This document shows, in pieces, positions 1 to 7,953 of a stretch of 64,000 nucleotides of DNA (within the stretch, counting starts at the first letter, position 1; every line of letters starts with the position of its first letter). Origin of the DNA: Gammaproteobacteria bacterium (GTDB taxonomy: Bacteria; Pseudomonadota; Gammaproteobacteria; Ga0077536); NCBI GenBank assembly GCA_020849475.1, contig JADLGE010000048.1, forward strand, positions 30,917 through 94,916, read 5' to 3'. A program made the position numbers and the translations under genes. The notes beneath the pieces were generated by a model. The model was not told the DNA's origin, searched no databases, and saw nothing but the letters and a program-made list of their open reading frames with translations.

Positions 1-373
1 GGGAGGCGATGAGATCGAGCATGTCGGCCGCGGTCTTGCCCTGGTTGCGCAGGCAGAAGCTGTCGGTGGTGACGGCCGCGCAATTGATTTGTTCGACGCC
101 GCTCGCCAGCGCGCGGTCGAGGCCCTGCTCGTTCAACACCAGGCCGATGTAATTCACGCCTGCGCGGCGCGGCAGGCGCGCGATGATGGCGTCGGCATCG
201 GCCATCTGCGGCACGCGCTTGGGATTGACGAAACTTGCCACCTCGAGGCGCCGCACGCCGGCATCGAGCAGGCGCTCGATGAGCGCGAGCTTGGCCTCGG
301 TGTCGAGCAACTGCGGCTGTGCCTGCAGGCCGTCACGCGGCCCCACTTCGACGATTTCGACCCGCTCACCCAT
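1..373 (-). CDS. Hydroxymethylglutaryl-CoA lyase, N-terminal part (runs off the left edge)
   Basis: This is the first ~124 residues of a DRE-TIM metallolyase that cleaves HMG-CoA to acetyl-CoA and acetoacetate, the last step of leucine degradation. The start is the ATG at 373, with a GGAG-type ribosome site just upstream. Residues 8-17 read [10 protein letters not shown]; in the family the Arg and Asp of this motif bind substrate and metal. [19 protein letters not shown] follows at about residues 41-59, typical of the family. The gene is cut by the window edge, so the catalytic cysteine loop is not seen. It is divergent from glutathione reductase. A TACAAT-like -10 lies at 422-427 (minus strand), but I found no convincing -35. 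Confidence 0.88.
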   Translation of the reverse strand, partial: MGERVEIVEVGPRDGLQAQPQLLDTEAKLALIERLLDAGVRRLEVASFVNPKRVPQMADADAIIARLPRRAGVNYIGLVLNEQGLDRALASGVEQINCAAVTTDSFCLRNQGKTAADMLDLIAS

Positions 374-534
374 GTCATCCACTCCTGCTCACGATTGTCT
401 GTCGCATCGCGACCCTGCGCGATTGTAGCCAAAGCAGGCGCCACCAGGCACGGCGCAAAATCCGCGTCGCGGGCGTGGAATCAGCGCCCGCGCGAGCCTC
501 TATACTAGGCCGAAGGCAACAGCCAGGAGTGAAC

Positions 535-1887
535 ATGGCGTCTTACGATTACGATCTCTTCATCATCGGTGGCGGCTCGGGCGGCGTGCGCGCGGGCCGC
601 ATGTCAGCCAGTTTCGGTGCGCGTGTGGCGATGGCTGAAGAACGCTATATGGGTGGCACCTGCGTCAACGTCGGCTGCGTGCCGAAAAAATTATTCGCCT
701 ACGCCGCGCATGTGCATGAAGAAGTGCACGATGCCGCCGGCTTCGGCTGGAAGATAGCCGACGGCAGTTTTGACTGGCCGACCCTGGTCGCCAACAAGAA
801 CAAGGAGATCGAGCGCCTGAACGGCATCTATCAACGCCTGATGGACAACGCCGGCGTGACGGTGTTGCACGAACGCGCCGTCATCAAGGACGCCCACACC
901 GTGACGGTCGGCGGGCGTGATATCAGCGCCGAGCGCATCCTGGTGGCGACCGGCGGCTGGCCTTTCGTGCCGGACTTTCCCGGCAGCGAACTCGCCATCA
1001 ATTCCAACGACGCGTTCTTCCTCGAGCGCCTGCCGAAGCGCGCGGTGGTGGTCGGCGGCGGCTACATCGCGGTTGAATTCGCGGGCATCTTCAACGGTCT
1101 CGGCTGCGACACCACGCAACTCTATCGCGGGCCCTTGTTCCTGCGCGGCTTCGATGACGATGCACGGGTATTTCTTGCCGACGAAATGAAGAAGAAAGGT
1201 GTGAAGCTGTGCTTCGACACCGACGTCACGCGCATCACCCGCGAAGCCGACGGTCTGCGCCTGGCGCTCAACGACGGCAGCACCCTCGATTGCGATCTCG
1301 TGATGTACGCAACCGGGCGTAAACCCAACAGCGCCAATCTCGGCCTCGAAGCCTGTGGTGTAGCGCTCGATGCCAACGGCGCGGTCAAGGTCAACGGCAA
1401 CTACCAGACCAGCGTGCCTTCGATTTACGCCATCGGTGATGTTACCGACCGCATCAACCTGACGCCCGTCGCGCTGGCCGAAGGTATGGCACTGGCCTGG
1501 CATCTGTATCGCGACCGCGAGCGCCCTGTCGATTACGAATTTGTACCGAGCGCGGTGTTCAGTCATCCGAACCTCGCCACCGTCGGCTACACCGAGGCAC
1601 AGGCGCGCGAAAAGTTCGGCGCAGTGACGATATTCAAATCGACGTTCACGCCGCTCAAGCACACGCTGTCAGGCTCCAAGGAAAAGACCTTGATGAAACT
1701 GGTGGTCGATAGCGCCAGCGATCGCGTGGTCGGCGCCCACATGATCGGTCCCGACGCGGGTGAATCCATCCAAGGACTGGCCGTTGCCATCAAGGCCGGC
1801 GCCACCAAGGCAATGTTCGACCGCACCATCGGCATCCATCCGACCTCGGCCGAGGAATGGGTGACGATGCGCGAACCGGTGGCCTGA
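535..1887 (+). CDS. gor: Glutathione-disulfide reductase
   Basis: This is a cytoplasmic FAD flavoprotein of 450 residues that reduces glutathione disulfide with NADPH. The N-terminal FAD motif GGGSGG is at residues 12-17. The redox-active disulfide is C43/C48 (TCVNVGC). The NAD(P) motif [11 protein letters not shown] is followed by an Arg (QLYRG) that suits NADPH. The C-terminal active-site pair is H435/E440 in HPTSAEE. The reading frame is open further upstream, but ATG 535 is preceded by AGGAG and lines up with family starts. A TATACT -10-like element is at 501-506. The next gene, 69 bases downstream on the same strand, is the selenoperoxiredoxin, which suggests a shared thiol-redox role. 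Confidence 0.95.
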   Translation: MASYDYDLFIIGGGSGGVRAGRMSASFGARVAMAEERYMGGTCVNVGCVPKKLFAYAAHVHEEVHDAAGFGWKIADGSFDWPTLVANKNKEIERLNGIYQRLMDNAGVTVLHERAVIKDAHTVTVGGRDISAERILVATGGWPFVPDFPGSELAINSNDAFFLERLPKRAVVVGGGYIAVEFAGIFNGLGCDTTQLYRGPLFLRGFDDDARVFLADEMKKKGVKLCFDTDVTRITREADGLRLALNDGSTLDCDLVMYATGRKPNSANLGLEACGVALDANGAVKVNGNYQTSVPSIYAIGDVTDRINLTPVALAEGMALAWHLYRDRERPVDYEFVPSAVFSHPNLATVGYTEAQAREKFGAVTIFKSTFTPLKHTLSGSKEKTLMKLVVDSASDRVVGAHMIGPDAGESIQGLAVAIKAGATKAMFDRTIGIHPTSAEEWVTMREPVA

Positions 1888-1956
1888 GATCCGTATGACA
1901 TCTCACGGTCGTAACGAGAAAGACAGCCGGCAGGTTTTCAACAGGAGCAAACAGCC

Positions 1957-2496
1957 ATGGGCATGATGAAACTACGCGCGCTGGCAGCCTTGCTGCTGGG
2001 CGCGATGACGGGTCTGGCAGGCGCGTCGGCACAGGCCGCCGAGCTTGCCGTCGGTGACGTCGCACCTGACTTCACCCTCGCCGGCTCTGACGGCAGACAG
2101 CATCACCTCGCCGACTACCGCGGCACCGCCGTGGTGCTGGCGTGGTTCCCTAAAGCCTTCACCGGCGGCTGAACCGCGCAGTGCAAATCACTCCGTGAGA
2201 GTGGTGCATTGCTGAAGAGCTTCAAGGTCGCCTATTTCATGGCGAGCACCGATGACGTCGCGACCAACACCAAATTCGCGGCCGAGACCGGCGCGGATTT
2301 CCCGATACTCGCCGACCCGGACAAGAAAGTCGCCGGCGACTACGGTGTGCTGGGCATGATGGGCTTCGCGTCGCGCTGGACGTTCTATATCGACAAGGAC
2401 GGCAAGATTGCCTACATCGACAAAGACGTGAGCGTGGTGAAAGCCGGCGCCGACACCGCGGCGCGCCTCACGGCTCTCGGCGTGGAAAAACGCTGA
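1957..2496 (+). CDS. Exported peroxiredoxin with selenocysteine (in-frame TGA at 2170-2172)
   Basis: Reading the TGA as selenocysteine gives 179 residues. Residues 1-28 form a signal peptide (basic start, hydrophobic core, Ala-rich cleavage site ASAQAA). The rest is an AhpC/TSA (BCP-like) thioredoxin fold: GDVAPDFTLAGSDG, then AWFPKAFTGG-U72-TAQC76. U72 sits exactly where this family has its peroxidatic cysteine, and C76 could be the resolving thiol. After the TGA the same frame continues with conserved family sequence (FMASTDD, FPILADPDKKVAGDYGVLG, RWTFYIDKDGKIAYIDKDV) to a normal stop. A bacterial SECIS-type hairpin follows the TGA. ATG 1957 has AGGAG nine bases upstream. A nonsense mutation is possible but less likely, because the frame is intact and the TGA replaces precisely the catalytic residue. 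Confidence 0.9.
2173..2212 (+). promoter_or_regulatory. Candidate bacterial SECIS element
   Basis: The hairpin starts 5 bases after the TGA. The lower helix is GCAGTGCA (2178-2185) with TGCATTGC (2205-2212), eight pairs including one G-U. After an AA bulge (2186-2187) the upper helix is TCACTC (2188-2193) with GAGTGG (2199-2204), six pairs including one U-G. The apical loop is CGTGA (2194-2198), with G as its second base, 21 bases after the TGA. A short stem-loop at this distance with a G among the first two loop bases is the known pattern for bacterial SECIS elements, which bind SelB. The hairpin also codes for TAQCKSLRESGA. Confidence 0.8.
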
Positions 2497-2502
2497 ATGA
2501 CT

Positions 2503-2530
2503 GGTAGGTGCGAATTCATTCGCACCTACC
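2503..2530. repeat. Palindromic repeat, family A (28 bp, 12-bp arms)
   Basis: Arms GGTAGGTGCGAA and TTCGCACCTACC flank a TTCA loop. It lies between the convergent selenoperoxiredoxin and MATE genes and contains the MATE stop codon (2526-2528). A perfect 12-bp hairpin here could terminate transcription or protect RNA from either side. The same core recurs at 44612-44675, 45216-45237, 50973-51000 and 56628-56714. Confidence 0.85.
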
Positions 2531-3893
2531 TATGCGGCTGACGCGCCTGCAACAGGCGCCGCGTCAGGAGCACGAAACGACCGATAAGTAGAAACGACGC
2601 GACCCACAGCGCGGTGGTCAGCCCCACCCAGATGCCGGCCGCGCCTGCGTCGCTGTAGCGACCGAGCGCGTAGGCGAGCGTGAATCCCACACCCCAGTAA
2701 TTGAGCGCATTCAATACCAGCGGCACGCGCGTGTCTTTCATGCCCCGCAGCGCGAAGGCGGCCGCCACCTGCAGGCCATCGGCCATCTGCAGCGCCGCGC
2801 CGACCTTGAACAGAGTCAGGGCAATCGCGACCACCGAGGCGTCGGTGGTGTAGAGCGCGATGATGCGCGGCGCGAACAGCCAGGTGCTGAGCGCCGCCGT
2901 GGTGGTGCACACGCCGCACAACACAAACCCTGTATAGCCAAGCCGCCGCACGGCCACGAGATCGCGCCGCCCGACGGCCTGACCGACGCGCACCGTCAAC
3001 GCCATGGCAAATCCGAGCGGCGCCATGAACACGATGCCGCAGTAATTGAGCGCAATCTGGTGGGCGGCCACCGCCGCGCTGCCGAGCGTGCCCATCAGCA
3101 TCGCCACCGCCGTGAACAATCCCGATTGCAGGAACAGCGAAACGCCTATCGGCAGGCCCAGGGCCACGAGCCGCTTGATGGCGACGTAGTCGGGCGCTTC
3201 CAACCCTTGCCAGAGATTGAAACGTTGGTAGTGCGGTGAGGCAAGTGTGTGCCCACCCAACAGCGCCAGCATCACCCAGAAGCTGAGCGCGCTGCCCAGT
3301 CCGCAGCCCGGTGCGCCCAAGGCCGGCATACCAAGGCCACCAAACAGAAAGAGATAATTGAGCAGCACGTTGAGCGGCGATACCGCAGTGACGACGGTCA
3401 TCACCGGCACGGTGCGGCCGACACCTTCATTCATCTGCTTCAAGGTGTGATAACCATAGGCGCCCGGCACACCCCAGGACAGAAAATCGAGATAGCCCTG
3501 CGCCAGCACGGCCACTTCGTGTTCGATGCCAACCACGACGAATAGCGGCGCCATGTGGCGCATCGCGGTCATCACCAACAGCGAAATCAAGGCCGCCAAC
3601 CACAGGCCCTGACGCGTGTCGTGACCTATCTCGGCATCGCGTCCGGCGCCGAAGTGCTGCGCAACGGTCGGCCCCAGCGCCATGAGCGTGCCGAGCCCTA
3701 GCAGAAACAGCGCTATCCATACGCCGTTGCCTATCGCGACCCCGGCCAGTTGCACCGAGCCCAGACGCGCCGCCATCATGGTGTCGGCCACACCGACACC
3801 GATGCTGGCGAGATTGTTGATGATGAGCGGCGCGCCCACCGTCACCAGCGAGCGCAGGTCGGCTCGCAACTGCGCGAGCCAGGGCGAAGTCAT
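2526..3893 (-). CDS. MATE family multidrug/toxin efflux protein
   Basis: This is a 455-residue inner-membrane antiporter of the NorM-like MATE family, which exports drugs or metabolites using a Na+ or H+ gradient. It has about twelve hydrophobic segments and matches the usual family length. Characteristic stretches include PLIINNLASIGVGVADTMMA near the N-terminus and LGLPIGVSLFLQSGLF at the start of the second half. The ATG at 3893 (MTSPWLAQL) is chosen over upstream in-frame starts because it leaves a 31-base gap to the ABC ATPase gene and fits family starts. It is the last gene of the ABC operon and may share its transcript. The substrate cannot be told from sequence. Confidence 0.9.
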   Translation of the reverse strand: MTSPWLAQLRADLRSLVTVGAPLIINNLASIGVGVADTMMAARLGSVQLAGVAIGNGVWIALFLLGLGTLMALGPTVAQHFGAGRDAEIGHDTRQGLWLAALISLLVMTAMRHMAPLFVVVGIEHEVAVLAQGYLDFLSWGVPGAYGYHTLKQMNEGVGRTVPVMTVVTAVSPLNVLLNYLFLFGGLGMPALGAPGCGLGSALSFWVMLALLGGHTLASPHYQRFNLWQGLEAPDYVAIKRLVALGLPIGVSLFLQSGLFTAVAMLMGTLGSAAVAAHQIALNYCGIVFMAPLGFAMALTVRVGQAVGRRDLVAVRRLGYTGFVLCGVCTTTAALSTWLFAPRIIALYTTDASVVAIALTLFKVGAALQMADGLQVAAAFALRGMKDTRVPLVLNALNYWGVGFTLAYALGRYSDAGAAGIWVGLTTALWVASFLLIGRFVLLTRRLLQARQPHR

Positions 3894-3924
3894 GAGGGCA
3901 TGGGGCGATGGTGTGCTGACGGTG

Positions 3925-5553
3925 TCAGGCGCTGTGCCCGATGCTCGGCACCGCCGCCAGCAGTTGTCGCGTGTATTCATGCCGGGGACGGTGCAGGACT
4001 TCGTCCACCGGCCCCTGCTCGACGATGCGTCCGCCGCGCATCACCGCCACCTGGTGCGCGATGTAAGCCACTACGCCAATGTTGTGGGTGACGAACAGAT
4101 AGCTCAATCCAAGCCGCTCCTGCAGCGAGCGCAGCAAAGCCAGGATTTGCGCCTGTACCGACACATCGAGGGCCGAGGTCGGTTCGTCACACACGATGAG
4201 ACGCGGTTCGACGGCCAGGGCGCGAGCAATGCAGATACGCTGACGCTGGCCGCCGGAAAACTCATGGGGATAGCGTCGCGCGTGGCCAATTTCCAGCCCC
4301 ACCTGCCCCAACAACTCGGCCACGCGTTCGTCACGTTCACTGTTACTGGCGCCTATGCCCTGCGCCACCATGCCTTCCTTGATGATGTCACCGACCACCA
4401 TGCGCGGATTCATGGACGCCACCGGGTCTTGAAACACGATTTGCAATTGCGCGCGCCGTCGGCGCATCGCAGCAGCATCCAAAGTCGCGAGATCCACGCC
4501 ATCAAATTCCACCACGCCAGCGGCCAGCGGCGTCAGGCGCAAAATGCCTTTGCCCATGGTGGTCTTGCCGCAACCCGATTCGCCGACGATGGCCAGCGTG
4601 CGCCCCTTCTCGACCGCGAGCGATACGCCATCGACCGCGCGCAACGCGCCGACCTTGCGCTTGAACAGGCCACGGCGAATCGGAAACTCGATCGCGAGAT
4701 CGCGCACCGTCAACAAGGGCTCGGCCTGCGCAGCGGTCGGCGCATGGCCTTCGCGCACGCGCTTGTCCCAACTCGGCAAGGCATCGAACAGCTGCCGTGA
4801 ATAGGCGTGCTGCGGACTGCCGTAGAACTCATCGCGCGTACCACTCTCGACCAGGCGCCCGTGGCGCATGACCAGCACGCGATCGGCAATCTGGTATGCG
4901 ACCGCCAAATCGTGCGTGATGAACAGGATGCCCATGCCGCGGCGTTTCTGCTCTGCCTTGATGAGCTCCAGCACCTGCGCCTGGATGGTGACGTCGAGCG
5001 CGGTGGTCGGCTCGTCGGCAATCAAGAGGCGCGGGTCGGCGGCGAGTGCGATGGCGATCATCACGCGCTGTTTCATGCCGCCCGAAAACTGGTGCGGGTA
5101 TTCGTCTAGACGCGCGGCGGCGTCGCCGATGCCGACCGCTTCCAGCAGTTCGATGATGCGTGCGCGCAATGCCGCGCCGCGCAAGCCTTGATGGCGCACC
5201 AGGGCCTCGCCGATCTGCGCACCGATACGCATGACAGGATTGAGCGAAGACTGCGGCTCTTGAAAAATCATGCCGACCGCCGCGCCGCGCACGTCACGCA
5301 TGCGATATTCCGGCAGCTTGAACAAATCCTCACCGTCGAGTCGCACCGCGCCGCTGACGATTCGCGCGGTCGCCGGCAACAGACGCGTGATGGCGAGTGC
5401 CGCCATCGACTTGCCGCTGCCAGACTCACCGACCAGCACCACCGTCTCACCGGCGGCGACCGAGAACGACAGGCCATCGACCGCGTGCACGGCATGCGCC
5501 TCGGCGCCAAAATGAATGACGAGATCTTCAACCTCCAGCAGAACGGCGCTCAT
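3925..5553 (-). CDS. Peptide-type ABC transporter, fused double ATP-binding protein
   Basis: The 542-residue protein contains two complete ABC ATPase domains in tandem (YejF/DppD-DppF type), energising uptake through the two permeases encoded just upstream. The first domain has Walker A GESGSGKS, signature FSGGMKQR and Walker B LLIADEPTTALD. The second has GESGCGKT, FSGGQRQR and LIVCDEPTSALD. Both therefore look catalytically complete. The peptide-transporter mark (YPHQFSGG / YPHEFSGG) is present in both. Start ATG 5553 (MSAVLLEVEDL) is 13 bases after the permease stop. The likely role is oligopeptide, modified peptide or opine import; I cannot fix the ligand. Confidence 0.93.
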   Translation of the reverse strand: MSAVLLEVEDLVIHFGAEAHAVHAVDGLSFSVAAGETVVLVGESGSGKSMAALAITRLLPATARIVSGAVRLDGEDLFKLPEYRMRDVRGAAVGMIFQEPQSSLNPVMRIGAQIGEALVRHQGLRGAALRARIIELLEAVGIGDAAARLDEYPHQFSGGMKQRVMIAIALAADPRLLIADEPTTALDVTIQAQVLELIKAEQKRRGMGILFITHDLAVAYQIADRVLVMRHGRLVESGTRDEFYGSPQHAYSRQLFDALPSWDKRVREGHAPTAAQAEPLLTVRDLAIEFPIRRGLFKRKVGALRAVDGVSLAVEKGRTLAIVGESGCGKTTMGKGILRLTPLAAGVVEFDGVDLATLDAAAMRRRRAQLQIVFQDPVASMNPRMVVGDIIKEGMVAQGIGASNSERDERVAELLGQVGLEIGHARRYPHEFSGGQRQRICIARALAVEPRLIVCDEPTSALDVSVQAQILALLRSLQERLGLSYLFVTHNIGVVAYIAHQVAVMRGGRIVEQGPVDEVLHRPRHEYTRQLLAAVPSIGHSA

Positions 5554-5566
5554 GGCGGTGAAATCC

Positions 5567-6979
5567 TCATTCCAGATCGCGCAGACGCGGGTCGAAGGCA
5601 TCACGGACCGCGTCGGCAAAAATGTTCGCCGCCAGCACCAGCGCGAACATCAGCACGAAAGCCGCCCCCAGCGACCACCACACCACCGGTTCGCGCGCCA
5701 GTTCGAGGCGCGCGCCGTTGATCATATTGCCCCACGATTCCATGCTCGGGTCGACACCGATGTCGATATAAGTCAACACCGCTTCCGCCAGCACCAGTCC
5801 GCTGAAATCAAGCACGATGGAAATCATCACGATGTGCATGATGTTGGGCAGGATGTGGCGCGCGAGAATCTTGCCGTTGGAAACACCGAAGGCGCGCGCC
5901 GCCTCGATGAAATCGACCGCCCTCAGCTTCAAGGCTTCGCCACGCAGGTAGCGACACAGGCCGGTCCAGGTGGTGACGCCGAGAATGATGCATAAGGCCA
6001 GCAAGCGCAGATCGGCGCGCGCCGCGAGACTGCCGTAGGCGTCGGCATGACGGCTCATGTAAACCTCGAGCATCAAGGCCGCGGCCGCCACCAGCAGCAC
6101 ACCGGGAATGGATGACAAGGTCGTGTAGAGGTACTGGATGACGTCATCCACCCAGCCACCAAAATAGCCCGCCACCAGCCCCAGCACCACGGCGAATGGC
6201 AGCATCACCAAGGTCGTCAGCGTGCCGATGAGCAGCCCCGTACGGATACTCTTCAATGCCTGGTAGAGCACGTCGTTGCCGACCTGGTCAGTGCCAAACA
6301 CGTGGTAGTAAGGTGCAAGCTCGACGGCGCAGCCGAACAACAGACTGATCGCCAGCACCGTGCCAAGGATCGCGCGCCACGGCAGCGGGCTTTCACCCCG
6401 CAGCATGCCGAGAGCGACCGCTTGCCAGGGCATACGCGCCCGGCGCGCGCATACCGCGACAACCAGCGCGGCCAAGGCCGAGGCCAAGGCCAGACCCAAT
6501 AGAATGCCGCCAATCAGACGCGCAGCGATGTCCGGCCCACGTTCACTGGCAGGGTCGCGCAGATGCACACCGCCGTGCTCGAGGCGCGGATAGGCACGGG
6601 AGTTGGAACCGTCGGCCAGTTCAACGATTTCCTTGGCGTAGGCTTCGGCGGCAAAGGGCGCTGAATAGGTGCGCTCTACGCTGTCGCGCAAGGGTGTCAC
6701 CAGCACGTCGAATACGCTGTTGAGGTCATGACTATAGCCAGCGCCGCCGTGGGGAGCCGATGCGCTGGCGCGAAAATGCAGCGAGTCAAGAAACGCGATG
6801 GCCAGATAAATAGCCAACACCACCGCCGCGGCCATGCCCAGGGGCTGCCGCGCCACCTGTCGCCACGGCGCACGCAAATGCTCGTGGCGTCGCGCATAAC
6901 TGCCGTAGGCGACCATCGCCGCAATGAGAACGAAGAACAGGACATCGGTCTTGAGCAACACCGGCTCGATGCCGCTCAC
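5567..6979 (-). CDS. Peptide-type ABC transporter permease (DppC/YejE class)
   Basis: This is a 470-residue inner-membrane permease with a BPD_transp_1 domain in its C-terminal half. Evidence includes GTDQVGNDVLYQALKSIRTGLLIG before the conserved membrane core and the EAA-like loop IEAARAFGVSNGKILARHILPN. It is longer than typical DppC/YejE proteins because of an N-terminal extension with extra hydrophobic segments and a soluble loop around residues 65-150. The start is a GTG that overlaps the TGA of the upstream permease (GTGA, 6976-6979), implying translational coupling. Confidence 0.9.
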   Translation of the reverse strand: MSGIEPVLLKTDVLFFVLIAAMVAYGSYARRHEHLRAPWRQVARQPLGMAAAVVLAIYLAIAFLDSLHFRASASAPHGGAGYSHDLNSVFDVLVTPLRDSVERTYSAPFAAEAYAKEIVELADGSNSRAYPRLEHGGVHLRDPASERGPDIAARLIGGILLGLALASALAALVVAVCARRARMPWQAVALGMLRGESPLPWRAILGTVLAISLLFGCAVELAPYYHVFGTDQVGNDVLYQALKSIRTGLLIGTLTTLVMLPFAVVLGLVAGYFGGWVDDVIQYLYTTLSSIPGVLLVAAAALMLEVYMSRHADAYGSLAARADLRLLALCIILGVTTWTGLCRYLRGEALKLRAVDFIEAARAFGVSNGKILARHILPNIMHIVMISIVLDFSGLVLAEAVLTYIDIGVDPSMESWGNMINGARLELAREPVVWWSLGAAFVLMFALVLAANIFADAVRDAFDPRLRDLE

Positions 6980-7953
6980 GTGAGACGCACCCGCGGGTCG
7001 GCCAAGGTGTAGGAGATATCCGTCAGAATGAGCCCTGCGATGTACAGCAGCGAGCCCAGGAACACCATGGCACGCACAATCGCGAAGTCCTGGCTTTGAA
7101 TCGCTTCGATGGTGTAGCTGCCGAGCCCTGGAATGCCAAAGAACGCTTCGATGATGAGATTGCCGATGAATAGCGTCGGCAGGATGACCACCACACCGGT
7201 GAGTATCGGAATAAGGGCGTTGCGCAGCACATGCTTGAACAATACGCCGCGCTCCGACAGTCCCTTGGCGCGCGCGGTGCGCACATAGTCGCGTTGAATC
7301 TCTTCGAGGAACAGCGTTCGGTACCAGCGCGTGCCGAATCCAAGCCCCGCCACCACGCTGACCAGCACCGGCAGCGCGATGAACTTCACTACGGCGCTAC
7401 CGCCGTCGAAGCCGGAAATCGGCACCAGGCGCAGCAGCTTACCCATCAGGAACTGGCCGCCGATGATGTAGAACAGGAGGGAAATCGACATCATGGCCAC
7501 GCACACGATCACTGCCCATGTGTCGAAATACGTGCCGCGCAACAGCGCAATACTGAGCGCGAGCGTAATGGTCAGCAGCAGTTCGAGTACGAATACCGGC
7601 AGCGTCACCACCAAGCTTGGCACCATGCGTTGCGAAATATCGAAAGCAATATCACGACCGCTGTCTGACTGTCCGAATTTGAACAGAAACAATTTGACCG
7701 TATTGCGATAGAAGATGGTGTCGGTCACGCGCTGCACGCCGTGCTGCTCAGCATTCCACAGCAGGGGTTTGTCGTAACCGCGCTCTGCTTTCCAATTCTC
7801 CACCGCCTGTGCTGTGACATGCTTGTTGCCAAGATGCAGCCGCGCCATGTCATCCGGCGAATTGACCACGAAGAACAGGAAGAACGTGATGACATTGACG
7901 CCAAGCAAAATCGGCAGCGCATACAGCACGCGACGCGCGATGTAGGCACTCAT
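6976..7953 (-). CDS. Peptide-type ABC transporter permease (DppB/YejB class)
   Basis: This is a 325-residue inner-membrane permease. It begins YIARRVLYALPILLGVNVITF, the standard first membrane helix of DppB-class proteins. The coupling loop is DYVRTARAKGLSERGVLFKHVLRNALIP, and the C-terminus is ILTDISYTLADPRVRL, both typical. ATG 7953 overlaps the stop of the binding-protein gene by four bases (ATGA, 7950-7953), and its own stop overlaps the next permease start. The frame is open upstream but would run far into the binding-protein gene, so that extension is rejected. Confidence 0.93.
   Translation of the reverse strand: MSAYIARRVLYALPILLGVNVITFFLFFVVNSPDDMARLHLGNKHVTAQAVENWKAERGYDKPLLWNAEQHGVQRVTDTIFYRNTVKLFLFKFGQSDSGRDIAFDISQRMVPSLVVTLPVFVLELLLTITLALSIALLRGTYFDTWAVIVCVAMMSISLLFYIIGGQFLMGKLLRLVPISGFDGGSAVVKFIALPVLVSVVAGLGFGTRWYRTLFLEEIQRDYVRTARAKGLSERGVLFKHVLRNALIPILTGVVVILPTLFIGNLIIEAFFGIPGLGSYTIEAIQSQDFAIVRAMVFLGSLLYIAGLILTDISYTLADPRVRLT

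Noticed and set aside
691..1662. A 323-codon minus-strand frame inside gor
   Set aside because: Antisense shadow of a fully conserved glutathione reductase.
1957..2172. A short truncated peroxiredoxin ended by TGA (pseudogene reading)
   Set aside because: The frame continues intact for 108 more codons with family sequence, the TGA replaces the catalytic residue, and a SECIS-like hairpin follows. Selenocysteine insertion explains this better than a nonsense mutation.
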